This document shows positions 8,826 through 16,825 of a stretch of 64,000 nt of DNA, one piece after another. Where the stretch lies: contig NZ_VIWU01000001.1 of NCBI RefSeq assembly GCF_007994075.1, positions 5,890,001 through 5,954,000 of the forward strand, given 5' to 3'. A model generated the notes under the pieces. The model searched no databases, had not been told where the DNA came from, and saw nothing but the letters and a program-made list of their open reading frames with translations. Each line of letters starts with the position of its first letter. Position 1 is the stretch's first letter. The translations under genes and the position numbers were made by a program. The DNA is from Pseudonocardia hierapolitana. GTDB lineage: Bacteria > Actinomycetota > Actinomycetes > Mycobacteriales > Pseudonocardiaceae.

Positions 8826-9752
8826 GTGGACATCGAGGTTCGGCCGCTCGAGGAGGCCGACGTGGACGCCGCGGACGACGTCTTCCGCGACGCGTTCTCC
8901 ACCGTTCTCGGCGCGGGCGTGCACCGGGACACGCAGCTCGTGCACACCCGGTTCCGGGCTGGGCACACCACGGCCCTCGGGGCGTTCGTGGACGGGGAGG
9001 TGGTCGGTTCGACGATCGTCACGCGGTGGGGCAGCGTCGCCTACTTCGGCCCGTTGTCGGTGAGCCCCAAGCTGTGGGGCCATGGGATCGGCACCCGGCT
9101 CGTCGTCGCGGCCGTCGACGTGCTCGACCGGTGGGGTGCGCGGCACCAGGGCCTCTTCACGTTCGCCCAGAGCCCGCAGCACCACGGCTTCTACCAGCGG
9201 TTCGGCTTCTGGCCGCGCTTTCTCACGGCGATCATGTCCCGGCCCTTGACGGGCTCGGAGCCGCAGCTGGGGTGGCGCCTGTCGGCCGTGGCGCCCGCCG
9301 ACCGCCCGGCGCTCGTGGCCGGCTGCGCCGCCGTCACCGACGCGGTCCACGTGGGGCTGGACGTGCGCGGCGAGATCGCCGCCGTGCTCGACCAGGGGCT
9401 CGGTGACGTCGTGCTGATCGGTGAGCCGGACGCGCCCCGCGGCTTCGCGGTGTGCCACGCCGGGGCGGGCACGGAGGCGGGCAGCGGGGTGGCGTACGTC
9501 AAGTTCGCTGCGGTCCGGCCGGGCCCGGGTGCGGCGCAGGCGTTCGAGTCGCTGGTGGCGGCCTGCCAGGGGTACGCCGCGGAGGCCGGGGCGGTGCGGC
9601 TCACGCTCGGGGTGAACACGGCACGGCACGAGGCGTACCGGCAGCTGCTCGCGGCGGGGTTCCGGACCGAAAGCCCCGGCGTCACGATGCACCGCCCGAA
9701 CGAGCCGGGCTACGACCGCGAGGACGTGCGGTTGCTCGACGACTGGCGCTGA
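8826..9752 (+). CDS. GNAT-family N-acetyltransferase
   Basis: A 308-residue protein with an N-terminal GNAT acetyltransferase domain. The acetyl-CoA-binding region is SVSPKLWGHGIGTRLVVAA, and a FYQRFGFWPRF segment follows. The C-terminal half repeats a GNAT-like fold (VKFAAVRPGPGAAQAFESLV, then HEAYRQLLAAGFRT), so this may be a tandem GNAT protein. The substrate is unknown. The start is uncertain: GTG 8805 is also in frame, but GTG 8826 sits six bases after a CATCCT -10-like hexamer and directly precedes the conserved beta strand. The gene stands alone, convergent with the fructosamine kinase gene, with a hairpin cluster between them. Confidence 0.8.
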   Translation: MDIEVRPLEEADVDAADDVFRDAFSTVLGAGVHRDTQLVHTRFRAGHTTALGAFVDGEVVGSTIVTRWGSVAYFGPLSVSPKLWGHGIGTRLVVAAVDVLDRWGARHQGLFTFAQSPQHHGFYQRFGFWPRFLTAIMSRPLTGSEPQLGWRLSAVAPADRPALVAGCAAVTDAVHVGLDVRGEIAAVLDQGLGDVVLIGEPDAPRGFAVCHAGAGTEAGSGVAYVKFAAVRPGPGAAQAFESLVAACQGYAAEAGAVRLTLGVNTARHEAYRQLLAAGFRTESPGVTMHRPNEPGYDREDVRLLDDWR

Positions 9753-9757
9753 TCCGC

Positions 9758-9842
9758 TTCCGACGAACGGCGCCCTCGTCGGTACCTATCCGACGAACGC
9801 GCCGTTCGTCGGAACGGGTCAGCGTTCGTCGGAACGGGTCAG
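9758..9842. terminator. Inverted-repeat cluster between convergent genes (TTCGTCGG family)
   Basis: A perfect 16-bp inverted repeat (9758-9773 with 9799-9814, arm TTCCGACGAACGGCGC) has a 25-base loop that itself carries another CCGACGAACG (9790-9799). Two direct copies of TTCGTCGGAACGGGTCAG follow at 9805-9822 and 9825-9842. The second overlaps the end of the minus-strand kinase gene. The position between two convergent stops fits a bidirectional terminator. The repeated half-sites suggest recombination or a repeat family. Confidence 0.6.
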
Positions 9843-10672
9843 GCTGCGCGGAGCGCTGCTCGAGCTGCGGAGAGCGCCTGGGCGGCGTAGCCGCCGCCGA
9901 ACAGCACCACGTGGACGAGCAGCGGGAAGAGCTGGTGCAGCGGCACGCGGTCGCGCCAGCCTGCGGCCAGCGGCGCGGCCGCGTCGTACGCGGCGAGCAC
10001 GGTGCCCAGGTGCGGGCAGCCGAAGAGGGCGAGCATCGCGAGGTCGGTCTCCCGGTGCCCGCCGTGGGCGGCCGGGTCGATGAGCACGGCCCCTTCCGGC
10101 GACCACAGGACGTTGCCCGACCACAGGTCGCCGTGCAGCCGGGCCGGTGGTTCCGCGGCCCCGGCGAGCTCGGGGAGCCGGTCGGCCACCGCCTCGATCG
10201 CCCGCGCCGCGTCGCCGGTCAGGGTGCCGGCGTCGCGGGCGGTGCGCAGGTAGGGCAGGAGCCGGTCGGTCGCGTACCACTCCGGCCAACTCGGGGCGGG
10301 CGCGTTGCGCATCGGGGCGGCGCCGATGCGGGCGTCCGCGGGACCGCCCGGTGGCGCGGCGCCGAACGCGGGTGCCCCGGCCGCGTGCGTCCGGGCCAAC
10401 GCGCGGCCCAGCTCCTCGGCCGCCCGGGTGCCGGGGGTCCCGCCCGCGACCAGCTCGGTGACCAACCGCCCGCCGTTCACGTCGAGCACGGCGGGCACGC
10501 GCGCCCCGCCCGCCGCGCCGAGCCAGCGCAGCCCGGCCGCTTCGGCCGCGATCGCCGCTTCGTCTCCGTCCTTCACGACGACGGTCCGCCCGTCGGCGAG
10601 CCGGACTCGCGCCGCGCCACCCCCGAGCGGCACGCGGTCACGGACCTCGGCGCCCAGGACCGTGCTCGCCAT
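9839..10672 (-). CDS. Fructosamine kinase family protein
   Basis: A 277-residue fructosamine-3-kinase/aminoglycoside phosphotransferase-fold protein. The catalytic loop is RLHGDLWSGNVLW, and the metal-binding motif is in IDPAAHGGHRETDLAML, a signature of fructosamine kinases. The N-terminal nucleotide-binding lysine is in TVVVKDGDEAA. It would phosphorylate ketoamines on glycated proteins or small molecules so that they break down. ATG 10672 was preferred. GTG 10702 is in frame but overlaps the end of the phosphatase gene by 22 bases. The gene is eight bases downstream of ptpA on the same strand and probably co-transcribed with it. Confidence 0.86.
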   Translation of the reverse strand: MASTVLGAEVRDRVPLGGGAARVRLADGRTVVVKDGDEAAIAAEAAGLRWLGAAGGARVPAVLDVNGGRLVTELVAGGTPGTRAAEELGRALARTHAAGAPAFGAAPPGGPADARIGAAPMRNAPAPSWPEWYATDRLLPYLRTARDAGTLTGDAARAIEAVADRLPELAGAAEPPARLHGDLWSGNVLWSPEGAVLIDPAAHGGHRETDLAMLALFGCPHLGTVLAAYDAAAPLAAGWRDRVPLHQLFPLLVHVVLFGGGYAAQALSAARAALRAA

Positions 10673-10680
10673 CGCGTCGC

Positions 10681-11160
10681 TCAGCGGTTCTCCCGCACCC
10701 ACTCGACCATCCCCGGCATCGCGGCCTTGATCATGCCCAGCACGGTGGTGAAGCCGCCGTCGTCGCCGTAGTACGGGTCGGGCACCTCGGCTCCGGGCGG
10801 AGCGTCCGGGTCGAACGAGCGCAGCAGCCGCACCCGGTCCGGCTCGGGAACCAGCGTCCGCAGCGCCCGCTCGTGCGAGCGGTCGAGCGCGACGATCAGG
10901 TCCGCGCCGAGCTGCTCCGCGTCCACCTGCCGCGCGATGTGCTCGGCCTGGTAGCCCGCCGCCAGCAGCACGGCCGCCGCCCGCTCGTCGGCGGGCGACC
11001 CGACGTGCCAGTTGCCGGTGCCCGCGCTGGACACGTGCACGGCATCGGCCAGCCCCGCCTGCTCCAGTTCGTGGACGAACACCTTCTCCGCGATCGGCGA
11101 CCGGCAGATGTTGCCGGTGCAGACGAACACGACGTGCAAGGTCTTTGCCTCAGACGACAC
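10681..11160 (-). CDS. ptpA: Low molecular weight protein-tyrosine phosphatase (PtpA type)
   Basis: A 159-residue low-molecular-weight phosphatase. The signature loop VCTGNICRS holds catalytic Cys14 and Arg20. The general acid is the first Asp of VPDPYYGDD near the C-terminus. It removes phosphate from phosphotyrosine, and in mycobacteria PtpA is secreted into host cells; secretion here is not implied. Its position near a cobC-like and a nif3-like gene matches the M. tuberculosis order around Rv2234-Rv2230c, which supports orthology. The HAD phosphatase (Rv2232) found in that locus is absent here. The fructosamine kinase gene follows closely. Confidence 0.92.
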   Translation of the reverse strand: MSSEAKTLHVVFVCTGNICRSPIAEKVFVHELEQAGLADAVHVSSAGTGNWHVGSPADERAAAVLLAAGYQAEHIARQVDAEQLGADLIVALDRSHERALRTLVPEPDRVRLLRSFDPDAPPGAEVPDPYYGDDGGFTTVLGMIKAAMPGMVEWVRENR

Positions 11161-11256
11161 GCCGCCAGTCTCGCGCGCCTCACTCCGGCTCGCGCTGCCG
11201 CCTGTCCCGAAGCCCAGCTCTCGGGGCCGCGACGGTGGTACTGACGAGCCTCGGCG

Positions 11257-11439
11257 TCACGAGTCGCCGCGCTGGCGCTGCTCCCGAAGTTGCTGGCGGA
11301 CCTTCTCCGCGTCCCATCGGTGATGTCCACCGGGAGTGGTCAGCTCCGGAGTGATCAGGCCGTCCTTCGCCCACTTCAGGATCGCGCTGTGGGAGACGCC
11401 CAGCTCACGGGCCAGCTCCCCCGTGGTCAACGTGGGCAC
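11257..11439 (-). CDS. BldC-like small MerR-type DNA-binding protein
   Basis: A 60-residue protein made almost entirely of a MerR-type winged helix-turn-helix: LTTGELARELGVSHSAILKWAKDGLITP, then a GGHHRWDAEKVRQQL wing and helix. It resembles BldC, which binds direct repeats cooperatively and controls development in Streptomyces. The actual targets here are unknown. GTG 11439 was chosen because the longer frame upstream has no MerR character and crosses the divergent promoter. It diverges from a small Cys-containing protein gene; three similar TGTGNGAG direct repeats lie in the 104-base gap. Confidence 0.8.
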   Translation of the reverse strand: MPTLTTGELARELGVSHSAILKWAKDGLITPELTTPGGHHRWDAEKVRQQLREQRQRGDS

Positions 11440-11457
11440 GGGGCGACGGTAGTTGCG

Positions 11458-11523
11458 TGTTGTGCGAGCTGCCGCTATCTGTGTGAGATGCGGGGGATCT
11501 AACAGTATTGCGAGTTGTGTGAG
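11458..11523. promoter_or_regulatory. Three TGTGNGAG direct repeats, possible operator
   Basis: Related 8-10-mers end at 11468 (TGTTGTGCGAG), 11487 (TCTGTGTGAG) and 11523 (GTTGTGTGAG), spaced 19 and 36 bases apart, close to whole helical turns. They lie between a BldC-like regulator and its divergent neighbour. Direct-repeat operators are the known mode for BldC, so autoregulation is plausible but unproven. Confidence 0.35.
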
Positions 11524-11543
11524 TTTGGCGCGATGATGCGCAC

Positions 11544-11813
11544 ATGGTTGAGGACCCGAGCGGCTGGATGCGTCTCGCCGCACAGCTGGCGCAGATGCCC
11601 GAGCTCGCCAGCCGCCTGATCGCCGAGCACCGCGACGACGGCCGCGGCCGCTGCGTCCGCTGCACGCTCCCCGGCCGCGGCACCCCGGGTGAGCGCTGGC
11701 CGTGCGGCCCGGCGGCGCTGGCGCGGGCGGCGCAGGAGGTGGCGGCCCGCACCTGGTCCCACCGCGACTTCACACACCCGGGACCGGCTTCACACAAGGC
11801 CGGCCCTGTGTGA
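11544..11813 (+). CDS. Small CxxC protein of unknown function
   Basis: An 89-residue hypothetical protein beginning MVEDPSGWMRLAAQLAQM. It has one CVRC pair near residue 37 and one further cysteine, and a helical, alanine-rich second half. No family is recognised. The last 15 or so residues, including the stop, are encoded by the palindromic repeat at 11767-11836, so the C-terminus is probably repeat-derived. It is divergent from the BldC-like gene. Whether it is expressed cannot be judged from sequence alone. Confidence 0.5.
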   Translation: MVEDPSGWMRLAAQLAQMPELASRLIAEHRDDGRGRCVRCTLPGRGTPGERWPCGPAALARAAQEVAARTWSHRDFTHPGPASHKAGPV

Positions 11814-11836
11814 AGCCCGCCCTGGGTCTGTGAAGT
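11767..11836. repeat. Nested palindromic repeat, copy 2 (TTCACACA family)
   Basis: Inner arms 11786-11801 and 11802-11817 pair with one mismatch and no loop around GGCCGGCC. Outer arms 11767-11779 (ACTTCACACACCC) and 11824-11836 pair with one mismatch. Layout and arm sequences match the element at 138-207. It overlaps the 3' end of the preceding small gene and ends 28 bases before the TACGCT promoter element of the cobC-like gene. Confidence 0.85.
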
Positions 11837-11875
11837 CCCGCGACTGCCGTTCGCGGTCCGCCGTACGCTTCGGCC

Positions 11876-12925
11876 ATGGATCTTGCGTCCTTGCGGCATC
11901 ACGGGGACGTCGATGCCGGGCCCGGATTGCTGGACTTCGCCGTCAACGTCCAGGGGAGCGGGCCGCCGCCGTGGTTGCGGGATCGGCTCGTTGTCGCTCT
12001 CGACGGGATCGGTCGCTACCCGTCCGCCGCCCACGACCTGCAGGCACGCGAGGCCGTGGCGGCGCGGCACTCGCGCCGGCCGGAGGAAGTGCTCGTGCTC
12101 GCGGGGAGCGCCGAGGGGTTCGCGCTGCTCCCGGCGCTGCGGCCGCGGCTGGCCGCCGTCGTGCACCCGGGGTTCACCGAGCCTGAGGCGGCGTTGCGGG
12201 CCGCCGGGGTCGAGGTCGTCCACGTGCTCACTGACGAGGCCGACGGCCACCGTCTGCACCCCGAGGCCGTGCCGGCCGATGCCGACCTCGTGGTGATCGG
12301 CAACCCGACCAACCCCACCGGGGTGCTGCACCCGGCCGCGGACGTCCGCGCGCTCGCCGCACCGGACCGCGTGCTGCTCGTGGACGAGGCGTTCGCCGAC
12401 GCGGTGCCGGGTGAGCCGGAGTCCCTCGCGGGTGCCGCCGACGTGCCGGGGCTCCTGGTGTTCCGCAGCCTCACCAAGACGTGGGCCCTCGCCGGCCTGC
12501 GCGCCGGATACGCGCTCGGCGATCCCGAGCTGCTCGCCCGGCTGGCCGCCCCGCGCCCGCCGTGGCCGGTGTCCACGCTCGCGCTCGAGGCCGTGATCGG
12601 GTGTTCGATGCCCGCGGCGGTGGGGGAGTCCCGCAAGGCCGCGGAGCGGATCGCCGCGGCGCGGGCCGAGCAGGCGGAGCGGCTGGCGGAGCTCCCCGGC
12701 GTCACGGTGCTGCCCGGCACCGCCCCGTACCTGCTCCTCCGGCTGCCCGAAGGCCAGGGCGAGCGGGTGCGCACGGCGCTGCGCGCGGCCGGGATCGCGG
12801 TACGCCGCGGCGACACCTTCCCCGGCCTCGGACCCGATCACATCCGGGTCGCCGTGCGCCCCGCGGCGCAGGTCACGCGGCTGGTCACGGCGCTGACCGA
12901 GACGCTCGCGGCGGTGGCGGCGTGA
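11876..12925 (+). CDS. cobC: CobC-like PLP-dependent aminotransferase (Rv2231c type)
   Basis: A 349-residue fold-type I aminotransferase related to L-threonine-O-3-phosphate decarboxylase CobD and histidinol-phosphate aminotransferases. It corresponds to M. tuberculosis Rv2231c, annotated CobC. The PLP lysine is in [16 protein letters not shown]. Other landmarks are [12 protein letters not shown] and [14 protein letters not shown] cobalamin side-chain role (aminopropanol arm) is the usual annotation, but no other cobalamin genes are in the window, so the reaction is uncertain. The -10 element TACGCT ends six bases before the ATG, so the transcript is probably leaderless. Its GTGA stop overlaps the start of the Nif3-like gene. 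Confidence 0.82.
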   Translation: MDLASLRHHGDVDAGPGLLDFAVNVQGSGPPPWLRDRLVVALDGIGRYPSAAHDLQAREAVAARHSRRPEEVLVLAGSAEGFALLPALRPRLAAVVHPGFTEPEAALRAAGVEVVHVLTDEADGHRLHPEAVPADADLVVIGNPTNPTGVLHPAADVRALAAPDRVLLVDEAFADAVPGEPESLAGAADVPGLLVFRSLTKTWALAGLRAGYALGDPELLARLAAPRPPWPVSTLALEAVIGCSMPAAVGESRKAAERIAAARAEQAERLAELPGVTVLPGTAPYLLLRLPEGQGERVRTALRAAGIAVRRGDTFPGLGPDHIRVAVRPAAQVTRLVTALTETLAAVAA

Positions 12926-14064
12926 CCGCGACCGTCGGCGACGTCGTCGCCGCGCTGGAGGCCGCCTACCCGCCCGCCCTCGCCGCCGAGTGGGACGCGG
13001 TCGGGCTCGTCTGCGGCGACCCGGCGGAGGAGGTCTCGTCCGTGCTGTTCGCGGTGGACCCCGTGCCGGAGACCGTCGACGAGGCGATCGGGCGTCACCA
13101 GCTGCTCGTCACCCACCACCCGCTGCTCCTGCGCGGCGTGCACGGGGTCGGCGCCGACACACCCAAGGGTGCCTTGCTGCACCGGCTCATCCGCGGCGGC
13201 ACCGCGCTCTTCACCGCACACACGAACGCCGACTCGGCCGACCCCGGTGTGTCCGACGCGCTCGCCGCCGCCATCGGGCTGGAGGTCGGCGGCCCGCTGG
13301 TCAGCGCGCTGGCCGAGCCGCTGGACAAGATCGTGACGTTCATCCCGACGGGGCCCGTCATCACCGCGGTGCACGAGGCGATGTCAGCGGCGGGCGCCGG
13401 CCGGATCGGCGACTACAGCCACTGCTCGTTCGCGACTGCGGGTACCGGCCAGTTCAAGCCCCTCGAAGGCGCGAACCCGACGATCGGGGCCGTCGGGAAG
13501 CTGGAGCGGGTGGCCGAGACGAAGCTGGAGATGGTGCTGCCCCGCGCGCGCCGGGAGGCGGTCGTCGCCGCGCTGCGGGCCACGCATCCCTACGAGGAGC
13601 CGGCATTCGACGTGTTCGAGCTCGCCGAGCTGGCGACGTCGCGCGGGCTCGGCCGGGTCGGGACGTTGCCCGGGCCGGAGCCGCTGTCGACGTTCGCCGC
13701 GCGGGTGCGTGCGGCGCTGCCGGAGACGGCGTGGGGCGTGCGTGCGGCCGGTGACCCCGATCGGCCGATCCGGTCGGTCGCGGTCTGCGGCGGCGCGGGC
13801 GACTCCGCGCTCGGGGCGGCCACGGCCACGGGCGTCGACGCCTACGTCACCGCGGACCTGCGCCACCACCCGGCGTCCGAGCACCTGCTCGCCGGGACGG
13901 TCGGTCGCCCGACACCCGCGCTCGTGGACGTGGCGCACTGGGCGTCGGAGTGGCCGTGGTGCGCGCAGGCCGCCGACGTCGTGCGCCGGGCGCTGGGCGA
14001 CCGCGTGGAGGTCGCGGTGTCCACCCGCCGCACCGACCCGTGGAGCGTCGGCGCCGCAGGCTGA
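12922..14064 (+). CDS. Nif3-like dinuclear metal centre hexameric protein (Rv2230c type)
   Basis: A 380-residue Nif3/YqfO family protein, the long form with a PII-like insertion between two metal-binding halves. Metal ligands are visible in LLVTHHPLL, in [11 protein letters not shown] and in the C-terminal [11 protein letters not shown]. The conserved CGGAGDSAL precedes the last. Proposed roles include GTP cyclohydrolase I type 2 and metal-dependent hydrolase, and none is settled. It starts with a GTG that overlaps the cobC stop (translational coupling). In M. tuberculosis the next gene is the zinc-ribbon protein Rv2229c, but here that homologue is 15 kb away at 29112, beyond a catabolic island. 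Confidence 0.9.
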   Translation: MTATVGDVVAALEAAYPPALAAEWDAVGLVCGDPAEEVSSVLFAVDPVPETVDEAIGRHQLLVTHHPLLLRGVHGVGADTPKGALLHRLIRGGTALFTAHTNADSADPGVSDALAAAIGLEVGGPLVSALAEPLDKIVTFIPTGPVITAVHEAMSAAGAGRIGDYSHCSFATAGTGQFKPLEGANPTIGAVGKLERVAETKLEMVLPRARREAVVAALRATHPYEEPAFDVFELAELATSRGLGRVGTLPGPEPLSTFAARVRAALPETAWGVRAAGDPDRPIRSVAVCGGAGDSALGAATATGVDAYVTADLRHHPASEHLLAGTVGRPTPALVDVAHWASEWPWCAQAADVVRRALGDRVEVAVSTRRTDPWSVGAAG

Positions 14065-14078
14065 GGCCACCCCCGCCC

Positions 14079-14119
14079 TTGCCTCGGCTTCCGGCGATCC
14101 CTAGTGTATGCGTATGCAC
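14079..14119 (+). promoter_or_regulatory. Leaderless promoter with LacI-type operator (site A)
   Basis: TTGCCT (14079-14084), a 17-base spacer and TAGTGT (14102-14107) form a good promoter ending six bases before the ATG at 14114. A 15-base site TGTATGCGTATGCAC at 14105-14119 covers the end of the -10, the start point and the start codon. The identical 15-mer occurs on the other strand at 25526-25540 in front of another operon of the island. A repressor bound here would block polymerase directly. Confidence 0.7.
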
Positions 14120-15475
14120 CTCACGGACCGGGACAAGCGCAGGGTCGCCGATCGCATTCGCGTCGTGAAGGAGCCGGCGGGTCCGGACCGGCCCGCCGAG
14201 CGCGATCCGGCGGTCGTCGCGACGGTGTCGGAGATGCTCGCGCGCATCGAGCGCGAGGGCATGCCGGCGGTCCTCGACTACGCGGCACGCCTCGACGGGT
14301 TCACCGGCACCGACCTGCGGGTCCCAGAGGCCGAGCTGGCGCGCGCGGCCGACCAGGTGCCCGCCCCGGTGCGTGCCGCACTCGACACCGGCGCCGAGCG
14401 CACCAAGCGGTTCGCCGCCATGCAGCGGGCCCGCCTGCAGGACTTCGAGGACGAGGTCGTGCCGGGCGTCGTGTGCGGGCAGCGGTTCGTGCCGGTGCAG
14501 AACGTCGGCGCGTACCTGCCCGCCGGGCGGTTCCCGCTGCTCGCGAGCGCCTTCATGACGGTCGGCGTGGCCCGGGTCGCGGGTGTGCCGAACGTCGTGA
14601 CGTGCACGCCGCCGTCGTTGAACGGGCGCCCGCACCCGGCCGTGCTGTACGCGGCGCTGGTGAGCGGCGCCGAGGCGGTCTACGCCGTCGGCGGTGTGCA
14701 GGCGCTGGCCGCGATGGCCTTCGGCCTGCTCGACGGGGAGCCGGCGGACATGCTGGTGGGGGCCGGGAACGCCTACGTCGCCGAGGCGAAGCGGCAGCTC
14801 TACGGGCGGGTGGGGATCGACGTGCTGGCAGGCCCGTCGGAGGTCGCGGTGCTCGCCGACGACACGGCCGACGCCGCGGTCGTGGCCGCCGACCTGCTGG
14901 CACAGGCCGAGCACGGGCCCACGTCGCCCGCGTGCCTGATCACGACGTCGGAGCGGCTGGCCGCCGAGGTTCCCGTGGAGGTCGATCGGCAGCTCGCGGG
15001 CCTCGCGACCCGCGAGATCGCCGGTGCGGCGTGGCGCGACCACGGCTCGGTCTACCTGGCCGCCGACCGGGAGACCGCGGCCGCTGCCATGGACCTGCTC
15101 GCACCCGAACACCTCGAGGTGCTGGCCGAGGACCTGGACTGGTGGCTCGGCGCCCTGCACAACTACGGGTCGCTGTTCCTCGGTACCTGGTCGACGGTGG
15201 TGTACGCGGACAAGGGCATGTCGGGCACCAACCACGTGCTCCCCACCGCCCGCGGGGCCAAGTTCACCGGTGGGCTCTCGGTGGCCGGGTTCCTCAAGCA
15301 GTTGACCTACCAGCGGGCCACCCGCGAGGCCACGCGGACCCAGGCCGAGCCCACCGTGGCCGTCTCCGACTTCGAAGCGCTCGTCGGTCACCGCGACAGC
15401 GCGCAGATCCGCCTCGACATGATCGGCGCGGACGATTCCAGTTCAATGCATGCGTATGAACAACTGGCCCGGTAG
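14114..15475 (+). CDS. Histidinol dehydrogenase-family enzyme 1 (HpsN-like)
   Basis: A 453-residue zinc- and NAD-dependent alcohol/aldehyde dehydrogenase of the histidinol dehydrogenase fold. Landmarks are NVGAYLPAGRFPLLAS, VGAGNAYVAEAKRQLYG, ADLLAQAEHGP (zinc-ligand Gln and His), APEHLEVLA (catalytic Glu-His) and GTNHVLPT. It is not expected to be biosynthetic HisD. It sits with an ABC sugar-type importer and catabolic genes and is under a LacI-type operator. The best known catabolic relatives are sulfopropanediol 3-dehydrogenases (HpsN), which oxidise a primary alcohol to a carboxylate. The substrate here is unassigned. ATG 14114 was chosen over ATG 14108 because of the leaderless promoter geometry; an in-frame TAG at 14102 rules out any longer form. 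Confidence 0.82.
   Translation: MHLTDRDKRRVADRIRVVKEPAGPDRPAERDPAVVATVSEMLARIEREGMPAVLDYAARLDGFTGTDLRVPEAELARAADQVPAPVRAALDTGAERTKRFAAMQRARLQDFEDEVVPGVVCGQRFVPVQNVGAYLPAGRFPLLASAFMTVGVARVAGVPNVVTCTPPSLNGRPHPAVLYAALVSGAEAVYAVGGVQALAAMAFGLLDGEPADMLVGAGNAYVAEAKRQLYGRVGIDVLAGPSEVAVLADDTADAAVVAADLLAQAEHGPTSPACLITTSERLAAEVPVEVDRQLAGLATREIAGAAWRDHGSVYLAADRETAAAAMDLLAPEHLEVLAEDLDWWLGALHNYGSLFLGTWSTVVYADKGMSGTNHVLPTARGAKFTGGLSVAGFLKQLTYQRATREATRTQAEPTVAVSDFEALVGHRDSAQIRLDMIGADDSSSMHAYEQLAR
15443..15460. promoter_or_regulatory. Imperfect LacI-type operator (site B)
   Basis: GCATGCGTATGA at 15448-15459 differs from the island consensus GTATGCGTATGC at two positions. It lies at the 3' end of the first dehydrogenase gene, 23 bases before the substrate-binding protein start. 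Flanking TTCA and TGAA make a weak wider palindrome. This is the least certain of the four sites. Confidence 0.4.
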
Positions 15476-15481
15476 GAGCCG

Positions 15482-16801
15482 ATGATGCCCAACCCCACCA
15501 CCGTGCTGCGCGCCACCGCCGTCGCGCTGGCCGTCGCGCTCGCCGTGACGGCCTGCGGAGCCGGCTCGCGCACCGCCGCCCAGTCCGCCACCCAGGTCGC
15601 GTGCGACATCCCCGCGCCGCCGCAGCCCGTCACGGTCAACGTGCTGGCCTACAACTCCTCGGCCATCGACCCCTTCACCAACACGATGGTCAAGAGCTGC
15701 ACCAAGAGCGGCGTCACCCTCAACCACGAGCCGATCGACTTCGGCGGGCAGGTGCAGAAGACCACCGCCACGCTCGCAGGCGACTCCGGCACCTACGACA
15801 TCGTCGAGACCTACTCCTACGTCGTGCCGCAGTACGCCTCGCAGCAGAAGCTGCAGCCGCTCGACGACCTCGTGGCGGAGTTCGACCAGGAGTACGCGCT
15901 CAGCGACATCAACGCCGACATGCGCAAGGCACTGTCCTACGACGGCAAGCTCTACGGGCTGCCGATGCAGGCGCAGATGTACGTGATGGCCTACCGCAAG
16001 GACGTCCTCGACGCCCTCGGCGTGGCGCCGCCCACCACCTTCGCCGAGCTGCGCGACGTGGCCGCGAAGATCCAGCAGGCCGGCGAGATCGAGTACCCGG
16101 TCGCGCTGCCCCTGCTCGCGAGCGCCGACATCTCCACGGCCTACGACGCGGCGCTCGGCTCGCTCGGCGTCGACTACGTCGATGCCACCGCCATGCGCCC
16201 CAACTTCGACCGGCCGGAGGCGGCGAAGGCGTTCGAGGAGCTGCGTTCCCTGCTGCCGTTCATGGATCCGGAGGTCACCACGTTCGACCAGCCGCGGGTG
16301 CAGCAGCAGATGTACAACGGCTCGGCCGCCATCGCGATCATGTTCTCGGGCCGGATGAACGACCTGTCCCAGCCGACCAACAGCCGGTTCGCGACCCAGT
16401 TCGCGTTCGCGCCGCCGCCGTCGGTCGCGGGCGGTGACACCCTCTACAACGTGCTCTCGGTGGACGGCTGGTCGATCCCGACCAACACGAAGGTGGACAA
16501 GGCGCTGCTGTTCGAGATGATCGCCTCGGCGGTGAGCGTCGACGCCTCGCGCGCCTCGGTGCCGGCCGCGTTCCCCGCCCGCGAGGGCATCGTGACGCCG
16601 GAGAGCAGCCCGTACGCCGCAGCGGCCCAGCAGTCGATCGGCAAGGCCCCGCCCGCGGAGCCGTACCCCTGGACCGCCCGGATCGGCAACGACACCCGGT
16701 CCGTGGTGGCCGACGTGATCACCGGCGCCGTGCCGGTGGCGGAGGGCACCGCGCGGATGCAGGAGATCGCCACCGAGATCCTGGCCGAGTACCAGCCGTG
16801 A
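15482..16801 (+). CDS. ABC transporter substrate-binding lipoprotein, sugar type
   Basis: A 439-residue extracellular solute-binding protein (family 1, carbohydrate type). It has a signal peptide of about 24 residues ending in a lipobox with AVTAC, so it should be lipid-anchored on the outer face of the membrane. The mature part has the usual NVLAYNSS, YGLPMQAQMYVMAYRKDVLDAL and AAKAFEEL segments. It should deliver the island's substrate to the two permeases directly downstream. An AGGAG ribosome binding site precedes two consecutive ATGs; the second (15485) has the better spacing. It starts seven bases after the first dehydrogenase gene and is likely in the same operon. Confidence 0.9.
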   Translation: MMPNPTTVLRATAVALAVALAVTACGAGSRTAAQSATQVACDIPAPPQPVTVNVLAYNSSAIDPFTNTMVKSCTKSGVTLNHEPIDFGGQVQKTTATLAGDSGTYDIVETYSYVVPQYASQQKLQPLDDLVAEFDQEYALSDINADMRKALSYDGKLYGLPMQAQMYVMAYRKDVLDALGVAPPTTFAELRDVAAKIQQAGEIEYPVALPLLASADISTAYDAALGSLGVDYVDATAMRPNFDRPEAAKAFEELRSLLPFMDPEVTTFDQPRVQQQMYNGSAAIAIMFSGRMNDLSQPTNSRFATQFAFAPPPSVAGGDTLYNVLSVDGWSIPTNTKVDKALLFEMIASAVSVDASRASVPAAFPAREGIVTPESSPYAAAAQQSIGKAPPAEPYPWTARIGNDTRSVVADVITGAVPVAEGTARMQEIATEILAEYQP

Positions 16802-16825
16802 CCGGCCGACAGGGGAGGTGACGTC

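Noticed and set aside
14114..15475. Assignment of either dehydrogenase as biosynthetic HisD
   Set aside because: Neither is near other his genes, both are under LacI-type operators with transport and catabolic genes, and two paralogues occur in one regulon.
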